Shown here one piece after another: positions 34,223 to 46,100 of a DNA stretch of 64,000 nucleotides; position 1 is the first letter of the stretch; each line of letters opens with the position of its first letter. A program made the translations under genes and the position numbers. Origin of the DNA: Brachypterus glaber (Eukaryota > Arthropoda > Insecta > Coleoptera > Kateretidae); contig OY294044.1 in the NCBI GenBank assembly GCA_958510825.1, positions 106,430,893-106,494,892 on the forward strand, read 5' to 3'. The notes under the pieces are model-generated. The model was not told where the DNA came from. It ran no database searches and worked only from the letters and a program-made list of their open reading frames with translations.

Positions 34223-35315
34223 AATAGTATATTCTATAACTAGTATGGAATAGACAATATTCCGCGCGAGCGGAAAGTTTGTCATACGAGCCGGCAGGCG
34301 AGTATGACGGTCCTGCGAATGACTATTCCATACGTGTTGTAGACTTTACTTTTTCTTCGACTGCAAATATTAAATACTGTATGGCTTTAAACTGCAGACA
34401 AGATTAAAAACAATGTTTTTCGTGACTCGACATTGTAAATGCAACAAAACACATATTTTTAAATAAAGCAATTAATGTTATTTAATAATTTTATCAAATC
34501 AGTACTTAAAAAAGATTTTTATTTAATTTTAGCACATGTTTACAAATTATAATGCAAAAATTGAAGGTTATGTCAGATTGTTGTGACAGATATCAGGTTT
34601 AAATATTTAACAACAGATGGAGCAGTTTTAATTTTTTGAACTAAATTAATAAAAAACTGGTCAAATATTACGAAAAACTAATAAACTTTTTACTATGTAA
34701 TTTTAACGCAAAACTTTAAATTGCATTAAATTATTCAATATTTCATGGTAAAATATATATATTTTTCTAATTTTGACACAGTATTCTTTACTTTTATAAA
34801 CAAGAGATGGCACTACATGTGCTCATTCTAACACTTGATACGGCATATAGAGCTAGAATGGATTCATTCTGTGTTTGAAAAGTGTGTGTATTTGCTTACA
34901 TTCTAAAGCAGTCGTAGAAAAAAATAATTCTGTAGATATATCGCGACTTGTAGAATTTACTTTCGATTTTTATCAGTTGTTCAGTGACCTATACAAAAAT
35001 GTTAACACCTCTTTTTTAATGGTGTTATGATTAATTAAAAAACAAAAGCTCAACATGAGAAAGTGATACATATTATTATTTATTGGTAATAAAATATATT
35101 ATAGTGATTCGTCATCTCGTAGACTAATGTTAGAAATATTTAAAAAATACGGAATAATTGTAGGGTGGGCTCTAAAAATAATACATTCTTATTTCGCCAA
35201 TGTCAACTACTTTCAACGGTTTGTAGGAACGTTCAATATCAGGGTGGATCTTGTCTAGAATATGCTGTAAGAAAATTCGACGCGTAATAAACAATATTGT
35301 GAATATTATGTAATA
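34223..35315. other. Repeat-derived DNA, no gene
   Basis: 34245-34345 is a palindromic block (gagccggcaggcgag) related to 5.3 and 48.7 kb. 34480-34920 is the direct copy of the 8440-8885 repeat. The rest is AT-rich. Confidence 0.5.
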
Positions 35316-36519
35316 TACCGGGTGTTTCAGGAAGGTGGTTCACCCCCCTTAACTTTTTTATACTTTGATCTATCCAAATGAAATTTGGAGATCATGCATA
35401 AGACAAAATTTGCGATTTTTTGACATATCAAACAACTTTTTTTCACTTCCGGTTTCACCGAAAATGACCTTAACTTTCGATTTTTAAATGGAACACCCTA
35501 TATCATTTGTCAATTTTTGACAGTTCATGTCATTTTTTATTTAAATTTTCATTTTAAACCTACAGTGCCTTGAATTGGCTTATTTGCTTAATTTTTGGTC
35601 TAGTTTCTTAAGCAAAATACTATTTTGATTTTTTTCCGAAAACTCTATTTTTGGTGCGCTCTTAAAAGTTTAAAAGTTACACTTTTGTCCATAAGTCATA
35701 TTTTTTAAATGGGAAGAGGGTGGCTCATTACTTTTAAATGATAGAGATTTTTTTTGCGAACATTTTGATACTACACATGCATGGTTTATTTTAAAGAACT
35801 TGGCCTTAAAATACTAATTTTTACTATTCACTTTTTGTAATTGCATTTGCATTCAGATTTAATATGACAAAACAAAAACTAAGATGGCTTTGAAAAACAA
35901 TTTTTAGAAATGTCATATTTCAAGTTTTAGTTTTGACAGTTTTATAGTTCATACTCTGATAGCGTTAAGAGAAAACTTTCAAAATGTTTTTCAAAGCCAT
36001 CTCAGTTTTTGTTTTGTCATATTAAATCTGAATGCAAATGCAATTACAAAAAGTGAATAGTAAAAATTAGTATTTTAAGGCCAAGTTCTTTAAAATAAAC
36101 CATGCATGTGTAGTATCAAAATGTTCGCAAAAAAAATCTCTATCATTTAAAAGTAATGAGCCACCCTCTTCCCATTTAAAAAATATGACTTATGGACAAA
36201 AGTGTAACTTTTAAACTTTTAAGAGCGCACCAAAAATAGAGTTTTCGGAAAAAAATCAAAATAGTATTTTTCTTAAGAAACTAGACCAAAAATTAAGCAA
36301 ATAAGCCAATTCAAGGCACTCTAGGTTTAAAATGAAAATTTAAATAAAAAATTACATGAACTGTCAAAAATTGACAAGCGATATATGGTTGTATTCAGAA
36401 TTGATTTCTAAGACAAAATTTGTAAAAATATATAGGGTGTCCCATTTAAAAATCGATTTGGATAGCTCTAAGTATAAAAAAGTTAAGGGGGGTGAACCAC
36501 CTTCCTGAAACACCCGGTA
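35316..36519. mobile_element. 1.2-kb near-palindromic MITE
   Basis: Termini ACCGGGTGTTTCAGGAAGGT and inverted ACCTTCCTGAAACACCCGGT, flanked by TA/AT. The two arms of about 600 bp are nearly complementary along their whole length. They meet near 35940, where a short gacagttttatag spacer sits. No transposase. TA-flanked long-TIR elements of this sort are usually placed with Tc1/mariner. Confidence 0.85.
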
Positions 36520-37428
36520 TACTGTTGCTTACTAAAGAAAACTTTCCCATGTGGATCATATGAAAAACTAAAAAATAAAAAATAAAATGAAAAAAATATA
36601 TTATTTTTTTAATAATTTTCACCCCCTTTGACTCTTACTCAACCCCGATTTTGCCCGAAAACAATTCCAGCCAAGGGCTGAATAAAAAATTTGAGGTTTC
36701 TAGCTCAGTGCATTTTTGAGTTACCGTGGCAAAAATACTGCTGCCAGCCAAATACTTCCCCCTGTAGGCATAGGGTTAAAATCAAAAACAAAACAAAAAT
36801 AAAAAAAATTAAAAATCTTTTTTCGAATATTTCTTTACTAACGCAAGACTTTCCTCGGGGAAGTAAAACAGACCGACAGATTTTTTTTTGCTTGCGTTAG
36901 TAAAAACAAATTAAAAACTTTTTATTGCTTTTTTACGTTTCTCGAAGTTTTATATCCAAAAAACATGATTTCCGTAAAAAAAAATCAGTCTGTCCGAGAA
37001 ATTTGTGACCACGATAACTTGAGAACGGTTTAAGCTAAGACCTCAAAGGACCATAGGTTGATTATTATAAGTTCTAGGCTGGGATTGTTTTTGGTAAAAT
37101 GGGGTAAAAACAAATTTTTTCAAAACAATTTTTTTTATTTTTCGTTAAAACTTTTTTTGAAAAAAAGAATATTTGAAAAAGATCGGAATTTTTTTAAAAA
37201 TTTTTTATTTTTTTTTTTATTTTTTTCGTTTTTGATTTTAATGAACCTAGGCTTATAGGGGAAAGTATTATTTTGTTGGCAGCAGTATTTTGTTTATAAA
37301 ACGTCGAGAAACGTAAAAACGTAAAAAAAATAATAATTTTTTCTTATTAATGAAATAGGTATCTATTTTCCTTAAGGAAAGTAAAATTGAGGGGGTTTAT
37401 TTCTAAAATATATTGTTTTGTTTTCCAG
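36520..37428. other. AT-rich sequence upstream of exon at 37429
   Basis: Contains repeats related to 27.1-28.3 kb (cagtctgtccgagaaatttg at 36987). It ends in a polypyrimidine tract and ttttccag acceptor at 37421-37428. Frames here are low complexity. Confidence 0.45.
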
Positions 37429-37605
37429 TTTTTGGATTTTGACAATTTGCCTGATACCAACTTCACGTGCGTGGGAAAAGTGATAGGCGGTTACTATGCA
37501 GATTTGGAGACGAACTGTCAAATGTTCCACGTATGCACGATTGGCCAACTTGACGAACCCATGGATATACGATTTTTGTGCCTTAATGGGACAGTTTTTG
37601 ATCAG
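37429..37605 (+). CDS. Chitin-binding (CPAP/mucin-like) gene: exon with N-terminal CBM14
   Basis: Starts directly after ttttccag in phase 0 and ends at a gtaaat donor in phase 0 (59 codons). Encodes FLDFDNLPDTNFTCVGKVIG, then GYYADLETNCQMFHVCTIGQ and FLCLNGTVFDQ. It supplies four of the six cysteines of a peritrophin-A/CBM14 fold (Pfam family CBM_14), together with the aromatic YYAD and FHVC core that contacts chitin. The remaining two cysteines are on the next exon. A secreted extracellular or cuticular location is likely. Confidence 0.85.
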
Positions 37606-37675
37606 GTAAATAAAAAAAAAATACTAAAAAAAAATTTCTACAAAAAAATAAGTGTTAACCCTTTCGCTCCTGTAG

Positions 37676-38390
37676 TAGTAGTAGTAGTAGTAAATTTTTG
37701 GGTTGGCCAAAGCCGGACAACTAGGCCATTTCTGGCCCTTTTTGTCACCCCAGGCAGTCCCAGCCATTTACTAATTTGAGTCCTCCTTGAACCTGCCCGT
37801 CCTTTCAATAAAGGTCAGGATATTGGCCCAGGGGAGATCTCTTAGTTCCTTTTGGTTGAGTCTTTGAGTTTCAAAGACTTGCAACCTGATCCTGTCGTAT
37901 CTGACACGATCGGCTAAGTAATGAGAGGATGTTTCATCCTCTCCGCACTCTGCGCATAGCGGACTCTCTAGAATCCGCATTGTTGCCAGGTGCTTCCTTA
38001 GCTTGCAGTGGCCCGTCAGGACCCCTACAAGTTCTTCCTCTTTCCAGCAATCAGTCGGTTTTTGATTTGCTTGGGCCAGCCAGTAAGTCCTTAGCTTGCC
38101 GGCAACTGTCGACCGCCCTCCATTACTCCTTTAGCTTGGTATAATCCTACTCGTCGAGAGCGGTCTTTAGCTGCTTCCTTGTAACACCCAATATAGGATC
38201 CGGCCCCGAGTCTTGCAAGTTCATCTGCCTTTTCGTTTCCGGGAATTCCACTATGACCCGGTACCCATACCAGTTGAACGTTTTTGGTCCTTGCTAACTC
38301 TTCCAAGGCTTTTGCACACTCCCTGACTAGGAGTGACCTAGTGCTGGGTCCTGTAGGGACATGTATGTGCCAGCAAATGTTCGAAATTCC
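37676..38390 (-). mobile_element. 5'-truncated LINE with RNase H domain, in intron
   Basis: Minus-strand RNase H segment: NVQLVWVPGHSGIPGNEKAD, then a cysteine-bearing tail (CAECGEDETSSHYLADRVRY), closing in (TAC)n at 37674-37694. Direct repeats ctttcgctcctgtag (37661-37675) and cttttgctcctgtag (38391-38405) flank the insertion, a likely 15-bp target duplication with one mismatch. The right boundary could instead be near 38349, because the host repeat ctgtagggacat also occurs there. I/R1/Jockey-type group. Confidence 0.75.
37771..38349 (-). pseudogene. LINE RNase H and C-terminal tail remnant
   Basis: Two minus-strand frames. The upstream one runs to 38091 and has the GHSGIPGNEKADELA core of RNase H. 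The other, 37980-37771, has the C-terminal cysteine motif CAECGEDE. A frameshift near 38090-38100 separates them. The family resembles the 9.0-9.7 kb copy but is clearly diverged from it. Confidence 0.65.
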
Positions 38391-38562
38391 CTTTTGCTCC
38401 TGTAGGGACATATATGTCCCAGCAGATGTTCAAAAAATCATATAGCCAAAAAAGAACATTTAAATGCACAGAACAGGGACATTTTAGTATCAAGTAATCA
38501 ATACATAATAAGTTACTAATGAGATATATTTGTCCAGCTTTAAAGCAATATATGTATGTATG

Positions 38563-39261
38563 TGACCCTGCACAAAGAACATTTTACATTTTGTTTAACC
38601 TCGTACTATTCTACTTAATTAAGCATCTCCTAAGTCCAGGACTTGTGTGGGCTAGTAGTAGAGGGAACCACCGGCTTTAATTGACTTTCGAACCAATTTA
38701 TAGGAAGTGTTCGCTTCACTTACGCCTTCGCAAAGTTTCAATTATTAATTAACTGAAAAAGGAAAATCGGCGCCGGTGAGAATCGAACTAACGCTATTTT
38801 GGGTAGTAAACTCGTCAAGTACGACGCGGTAGTCCACAACACCAATCCTCCCATTAAAAAGAAACCCGGTTAGTGTGTCAAATTTAAGTATTTCTTTTTT
38901 TTTGTAATTGTAATTGTAATTGTAATGGTTTATTGTCGTTCTAGGACCTATTTTTATAGGTATTTTACACTATATTAGACAGTTACAACACAATAAATTT
39001 TGATGGATACTCTTCACTTCTAATAGCTAATCTTCTCAAAAAAAAATCCAAAAAGACTGCCACCACTGATAAATTTCCATATTTGCTATCCTTTTCAAAC
39101 AATTTCATTATTTTTTTTCCATTATAAACAATAATTTTGATAAAAAAATATAAATAAAAAAATATGTCGGATAATTTCTACATTAGAAGAAAAGTTTATT
39201 ACATAAGAATCCGATTTTTTTTATTTTGACACTCTAACTGGGTTTCTTTGTGCAGGGTCAC
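38563..39261. mobile_element. TA-flanked MITE disrupted by a SINE
   Basis: Termini TGTGACCCTGCACAAAGAA and inverted ...TTCTTTGTGCAGGGTCACA, with TA on each side. The TIR continues as aaacccggttagtgtgtcaaa at 38863 after the SINE insertion, matching the right arm gacactctaactgggtttct. An (attgta)n tract at 38899-38930, followed by a possible LINE 3' end, lies inside. Confidence 0.75.
38596..38852 (-). mobile_element. tRNA-derived SINE (head type B)
   Basis: Same body as the 24651 and 49427 copies (ctattctacttaattaagca, tagtagagggaacca, tcggcgcc), but a different tRNA-like head. On the minus strand it begins ggaggattggtgttgtggac taccgcg and has a B box-like gttcgattctcaccggcgcc. It is inserted in the left TIR of the MITE at 38563, with an aaagaa duplication at both sides (about 38574-38579 and 38857-38862). 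The A-rich tail is on the left. Confidence 0.85.
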
Positions 39262-39659
39262 ATATTATATTGAGACAAACATATCTCACTTAGTTTTTGT
39301 AAAAGAATATTAAAAAAAATAATTTCACTTGTTTGTTACTTTTAATAGCATTTTATTTTATTTACACAAAAAAAAAGTTTCCGAAATTCAAAGAAAATAA
39401 ATCCGGGGCGAAAAGGTTAACTTATTTTGTCCCTTACCACACCCGAACCAAGTCCCATTGTCCCATTATCTCTCGGATATCAGTTTTTTTTTTCAAATTA
39501 GGGAAACGTGAAAAATAAACAAATTTTGTTAATCTTTTTACCATTACAAGACATGGCAGATTTTACTTGTAAAAAGTGCCAAAAAATGAAGTTTTTAGAT
39601 TTTAGGATCTCTCCCTAATATTTTGTCCCCGAATCTCTGAAATTATTATTTTTTCAACT

Positions 39660-40450
39660 AAATTAAATTGTTTGATATTTACAAATTTAAAAAATCTATA
39701 TAAAATATTTTACTATTCCTTAAAACGACTTTTGTTGATTAACGCAGTCGTCCCTGCGAAGTGACTGATAGGTTTATCCAGTCTCTGCTTTTAGCAGTAG
39801 ATGTCGCTAGCTGTTTTTACTATTCCTTACAACGATTTTTAAACTCCATATAGAGATATATGGAAAGGATTTGATTTTCGTAGTTGTCCTTACTACCGAT
39901 ATGTGGCTCTGAAGAGTGCTAAAAAGCACGAAATCGATCAGACACTTCGGAGGGACGACTGCGTTAATCAAACAAAAGTCGTTTTAAGGAATAGTAAAAT
40001 ATTTTATATAGATTTTTTTAAATTTGTAAATATCAAACAATTTAATTCAGTTTATTAATTCAGATACCACTGTAAAAGGTACCCTCCTAGCGTTTAGGAT
40101 TCAATTGGCGGCAATGTCCACCGTGGCATTGATTAATCTGCCCCCTATCGACAGCGTGCAATAGGTTCTTGAAACCAATAATTGCTTCCTTTTTTGGACT
40201 GTCGATAGGTTTATCCAGTCTCTGCTTTTAGCAGTAGATGTCGCTAGCTGTTTTTACTATTCCTTACAACGATTTTTAATCTCCATATAGAGATATATGG
40301 AAAGGATTTGATTTTCGTAGTTGTCCCTACTACCGATATGTGGCTCTGAAGAGTGCTAAAAAGCACGAAATCGATCAGTCACTTCGGAGGGACGACTGCG
40401 TTAATCAAACAAAAGTCGTTTTCAGGAATAGTAAAATATTTTATATATTA
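39660..40450. repeat. Palindromic MITE and partial direct duplicate
   Basis: 39660-40050 is a palindromic unit with outer arms caaatttaaaaaatctatat / inverted and inner arms cgacttttgttgattaacgc / gcgttaatcaaacaaaagtcg. A second partial copy (about 40198-40448) repeats the core: ctctgcttttagcagtagat, gtggctctgaagagtgctaa. It lies in the intron between the 37429 and 40501 exons. No gene. Confidence 0.75.
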
Positions 40451-40500
40451 TTTTTTCATTTGGACTTTTTGAAATAATTTTTTTTTTCATTTTCTTTTAG

Positions 40501-40609
40501 GAAACCAGAGTCTGTGAAAGAATAGACGAAGTGGACTGTACAAAATCTGAACAATTCTATAGTTTAAATTTAGAATTATATGGAAATACTCAACCAGCAA
40601 TATTGGAAG
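40501..40609 (+). CDS. Chitin-binding gene: exon completing the first CBM14
   Basis: Acceptor ttcttttag at 40492-40500; donor gtaaga at 40610. It encodes ETRVCERIDEVDC, which gives the last two cysteines of the first CBM14 domain, then TKSEQFYSLNLELYGNTQPA. Entered in phase 0 and left in phase 1, which joins correctly to the exon at 42791 (split codon G|AA). Together with the previous exon it makes a complete six-cysteine chitin-binding domain. Confidence 0.85.
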
Positions 40610-40619
40610 GTAAGAATAC

Positions 40620-41730
40620 AAAAAAATTTAAGTCGGAAGAACTCTTCATCTTTTGAGGCTATCCACGAATCGATCCAATTTTTGGTATCTTCTTATGTAA
40701 CGCGCTGCTCAGACAGACCATGTGCCATCGACCGGAACAAGTGATAGTCGGAAGGGGCAATGTCTGGTGAATAAGGCGGGTGGGGTAGGACTTCCCAATT
40801 TAGTGTTTCCAAATAGGTTTTGGCCGGCGCCGCAACATGCGGACGAGCATTATCATATAGGAGAATAATTTTGTCTACTCCAGAGTAATGGGCGCGTTTT
40901 TCCTTGAGGGCTGGCTCAACCTCATTAATTGTGTTCGGTAGAGAGCTCCAGTAATGGTTTCGCTCGGTTTGAGCAACTCATAATACACGAAACCAAGCTG
41001 ATCCCACCAAATACACAGCATGAGTTTTTTCCATCAATATTCGGTTTGGCTATCGATGTTGATACATGGCCCACCTGTCCCCATGATTTTCTCTTCTTTG
41101 GGTTATCGTAGTGGATCCATTTCTCATCACCATCGCCTTTTTTGTGCCTGGCAAGCAGCATTTCACACGTGCAAAATCGGCGTTCAACGTCTCCCGGTTT
41201 CAGTTCATATGGAACCCAATTTCCTTGTTTTTGAATCATTCCCAACGATTTTAAACGATGTGAAATTGCTTGTTGAGTCACTCCTAATGTAAGTGCAAGT
41301 TCTTCTTACATTTGGCGCGAATCTTCTTCCAATAATACTTCCAATTCCGTGTCCGTGTCGTACACTTTCGGCCTTCCACTACGTTCTTTGTCTTCCACGT
41401 CAAATTCACCATTTTAAAACTTTTGCAACCACTCACGACTTCTCTCACTTAACGCAGCCTTGCCATATGCTTCTACGAGCAATCGATGCGCCTCAGCTGC
41501 AGATTTCTTCAAATTAAAGAAGTTCCCGCAAATGACGCTTATTCGGCTCAAAACATGACATTTTCGCACAAAAAAATTATGTGATGCTCATACGGACTCA
41601 CTAATATCTCAAGGTTATGTTCTTAACAGATGTTCAAACTTACTTACGTTTTACATCTGACAATTTCAACATAACCTTCTGGTTGTCAAACGGCGGAAAC
41701 CTATTTGTGCCCCTGATATCATAAATAAAC
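40620..41730 (-). pseudogene. Broken mariner transposase in intron
   Basis: The minus strand encodes a degenerate mariner-family transposase. It begins at about 41560, with the helix-turn-helix part ending VTQQAISHRLKSLG near 41250, then GNWVPYELKPGDVERRF and DEKWIHYDNPKKRKSW (first catalytic Asp region). In another frame come LLYDNARPHVA (second Asp) and PYSPDIAPSDYHLF (third Asp of the DD34D signature), ending near 40640. A frameshift near 41030, a stop near 40697 and other breaks inactivate it. The mauritiana/vertumnana-type lineage is inferred from motif style. Its 3' end sits only about 10-20 bp from the host splice donor at 40610. Confidence 0.8.
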
Positions 41731-41811
41731 AACAAACAAAAATATTTAATAAAATAAAAATTAAGCATGGAAAATGAAACTTTTCCAAACCAGATTTTCA
41801 ATTACATCGGC

Positions 41812-42491
41812 ACTTAGAGTGCCGATGTATTGAAATCTTCGCCGAAAAGTCAAAATCTTTGACCACGTTTTTTTCACATTTCTCGACGTTTTACACCATT
41901 CTGAGTCGAAATCAGTAAAAAAACATTTTGCGTCCGTCCGTCTGTCTGTCTGGGTGTAAACTCTCTAACTCCATTTCTACATGAGATATCGACTTGCGGT
42001 TTTTTGCATATTGTTTCTTATCGTATTCCGAAGAGCTGATTAGATTTTGGGGGTAAACGATTGGGGGTAAGAGGGTAAAAATAGGGTATACTCCTATTTT
42101 TAGCGTTTTTGTTTATAATTAAGGCAATTATTATTGTATTTGGTTAATTTAGCACTTATATAAAAGATAATTTTAAATTGGTCAAAAAATGTTATAAACA
42201 ACGTTTTCCTAAAACGCATTGTTTTCGAGATATTGACGTTTAAAGCAGTCAAAGGTTTTTTAAGCATATCTCACATATTTATAACCCGATTTCAAAAAAT
42301 TATATTTTAAATAAAAGCTCTTTTTAAGCCCTATAAAAAATGTTATATACAGTTTTTTGCTAGAATATAATGTTTTAAAGATACAGAATTTAAAATCAAA
42401 CAAAACACCTAGTATGAAATTTGCAAACTAGATGGCTCTATTGTTCAATAGTGCTGATGTTTTGACAGGGTGCTTGCAACGTTTCATCTAG
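41812..42491 (-). repeat. Dispersed repeat of about 680 bp, copy 2 (inverted)
   Basis: Inverted relative to 30374-31054 and similar over the whole length (gtttcatctag at 42481, gcttgcaacgtttcat). It starts with a short hairpin acatcggcacttagagtgcc. It lies in the last intron. Confidence 0.75.
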
Positions 42492-42790
42492 TTTTCTTAT
42501 TAGTTTGTTAATTTTTTGTAAGTTTGTTCTTAACTAGTACCCAGTACCCTGGCAATATTTGGGACATGGGTTCCTAATATTATCAGTATGAAATCCTGTT
42601 TAAAAAGAAATATTTTTTTTTTGAAGCACCTGCAGTTTGTTTATTTTTTGCCCATTAGAATAAAGATATGTTTATGTTTATGTAGTAAAGTTTCAGATGA
42701 TTAGAAATAAATTTGAATGCAGTAAAAAATAAAAAGTCTTAAATGGCAATAATTAGCTCACCCACCTTATTTGTTTTTTATTCTTTCCAG

Positions 42791-43080
42791 AAACGCCAGA
42801 GACTGACCCGCCATTAATCCACTCGACCGCACCACCCACAACGACCACCACCAGCACCACCCAGCGGCCGAAACCAAAACCAACACCCCCACCCTCGTAC
42901 TACACAACGGCCCAACCAACAATAACCACAACCCATCGAAAGGTCCTATCTCCGCATCATTTCCCAAACGCGAACAGTGCGGACATCCGTTTTAACCCAG
43001 AAGAAATTAACATCAGCCTTAATCCGGGTTCTTTACCCAATATACGGACAAAACCGTTCCAAAGTTATAGTGACAATCGA

Positions 43081-43112
<32 letters not shown>

Positions 43113-46100
43113 CAATAATAATAATAATAAACATGTGTTAACTAGTTCTTTGAATTATCAAGACGAAGATGAAAGTGTTTCTAGTGAAGACGTTAAAAGA
43201 CCTCAAATACTACCAGTGGAAAGACCTAAATCTAACCTACAAATAACCTATGGTGTTCCTAATAACGGCCATAATCAAAACAATAACTACGATCCTCAAA
43301 GTGTAACCCCCGCGGATATTAACCACGGTTTTACTTATATCCAAAAACAAAAAGAATATAGTCCTCAAATTCATCAACAAAAAGATTATAGCCCTCAAAT
43401 TTATCAACAAAAAGACTATATTCCTGAAAATCATCAACAAAAAGAATACAGTCCACAACATCAACCTCATAATTACCATTACCAGTCAAACATAGCTCAT
43501 TTTAGACCTAGCTTTTTAGATCATCATAGAAATAACCAAGCTACAACATTACGTAACTATCCCCACTCTACTCAAAAAATTACAAGGTACCATATCCCAA
43601 ATAAACCCACAACATTACGTAACCATTATCTACAATCTTTAAAACCTCCTCCACCTCCCCAAAACTACCATAACTACAATCAACAACCCAGAACTGAAGC
43701 TCCTCAACGTTTACAGTTATCTTTACCGTTTTTACCAACTATTTCACCTCTAACTTTTAGTTCACCAGCTCCTTTTAGTCTTCCAAGACACATAGAAACT
43801 AAAAGGTATACAAAAGATCACCAAGCACCCCCAAGAATTATTATCAGTGCTAGTGCTAGTGTCAGCGATGCAACTGGGAAACGTTTGAACTACTCATTGG
43901 GTGAAATTGGAGCTGCCCATATTTTGGAACAACCTCCATCTTCATATGATGAATACAAAGAGGATGATGTGGGGCTTGACCCATTTTACCATGACGTACC
44001 GAAGTTAAAACGACGGTCTAAAAGACAGATAAATCATTCTGAAGTGATTAAAAATGAAAAAGAAGCAGTAGATGTACTTAAATTTTTATTTGATTGGTAT
44101 AAAAATCATCAGCAAAGTACTACTTTGACGATTCCAGTAGCACCAAGCGTTATAACAGAAATAAACGAAGAACTAGGTGTTACAGCAAATTCTTTAAGTT
44201 ATAATGAAGATTTAGTGGAACACCCTGTGGAAACTGTAGAACACCCTGTAGATACAGTTGAAATAACACCTAAAAGTATTAGCACAAATATATCAAATGG
44301 AAGAAGAGGTAGATCAAGAGGTAGAGGTAGGGTAACGTTCACAAATAGCGAGTTGTTTAACGGAAAAAGTAAATTTAACATTGTAGGAGGAGCTATAGAT
44401 TACGAAGATTCGAAGCCAATGGAAAACAGAGAAGATAGAAATTATAGACCTAAGAGTATTGATTATGAAGACTACCAAAGGGAAAATAGACAAAATAGCA
44501 GAAGAGTAGAAAATAAAGGAACTGAAAACAGAGGAGATAGAAATTATAGACCTGAAAGTATTGATTATGAAGAACACTATAAAGATAGACAAAATAGCAG
44601 AAGAGTAGACAATAAGGCAGTTGGACATAGGGAAGATAAAAACTATAGAACCGAAAGTATTGATGATGAACAATATCAAAAAGAAGATAAGAAAAACAAT
44701 AGAAGAACGGAAAATAAGGGAGTTGAAGCTAGAGGAGGTAACAGATTTAGACCGGAAAGTATAGATTATATATATCAAGGAGATACAGAACATCAAGAAA
44801 AGAAAATTGGTGAAAATACAGGGAAAAATCCATCTGAAAGTAAAGTAGAGAATACTTATCAACAAAAAAATATAGACTATGATTATCAAGCAGAAATTCA
44901 ACAACAAAACACGAAAAGTGAAAAGAAATCTCAAGAAAAAAGTATTGGACAAAATATACAAGAAACAGAGATAAATAATTATAGACAGAAGAATGTAGAT
45001 TATGATTATCTAGAAAATACAAAACATCAAAATACTGGAAATGAAAACAATCAAGAAAATACTGTTAAAAAAGATTATGGGAAAAATAATCAAGAAGCAG
45101 ATAATAAGCCATTGGATATTAAAGAACATGGGCTTGAACAAAGAAGTGAAGACTATGATTATCATCAAATTCATCATGAAAATACAAATAATAAAGATGT
45201 TGAAAATAAGAACGGTAATCTTGAAAGCGAAAATCAAAAAGATTATATAACAAACATAGAAAATAAACAAGAAAAACAAAATGAACCTAAGCTTGTAGAT
45301 AATTTGGAATTTGAAAAAGAAATACGAAATCTGAAATATGAAAATACTAAAAATATTGAACCAAAAAATAGTAAAGAAGAAGAAGAACAGTTAAAATTTG
45401 TAGACTATGAAGACTATCCTATACAAGAAGGACCAACGGATACCGAAAATATTGAAGATAAAGAAAATACAAAAAATATTGACGAAGATGATAAAAATAA
45501 ACCTGTTAAAGCTGAAGAGAAAGATATAAAAATTGTGGATTATGAAGAGTTACCAAAAGAAAATACGCAAAAAGAGTATCAAAATGAAAATATAAACAAT
45601 AAAAATGAAAAAATAGATAAAGAAAATGCAGAATATGAAAAACCTAAAAACGTAGATGAAGCAGACAAAAATAAAACTTTGGAACAAACCAAAATTAAAG
45701 ACTATGAGGAATATCCAAAACAAGTTACGCAGATTCCGTTTGAGGAGGAAAAAATAAAAAATATTGATGAATTGAGTAAGAATAAACCTTTAGAAGGTCA
45801 AGTAGAATACACAGAAGAAAACTCACAGAAAGAGTATCAAAATGAAAATCTAAAACATAAAGAAAACGAAAATATACAAAATAATTATGAATCATCGAAA
45901 AACGAACCTTTAAAATCTCAAGATCAACATTTTAAGGGCGTGGATTACAAAAATTATCCAAATGAAGCAAATGTAAATACAAACAATGAAAATATTAAAA
46001 CAGTAAATTCTAAAGATGAAGCACACCAAAACGAAGAAGCTAACAATAAACACGAGAATTTAAAAACAAATGAATCTGTAAACAATGCACCAAAAGAACA

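Larger units (their letters stand above)
20956..37428 (+). other. Putative 16.5-kb TE-filled intron
   Basis: If the exon at 20894 belongs to the gene, this interval is an intron. It begins gtaagt and ends ttttccag. It contains LINE, SINE, foldback, MITE, hAT-like and Penelope-end sequences listed separately. 21056-21598 is AT-rich with no recognised gene. Confidence 0.45.
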
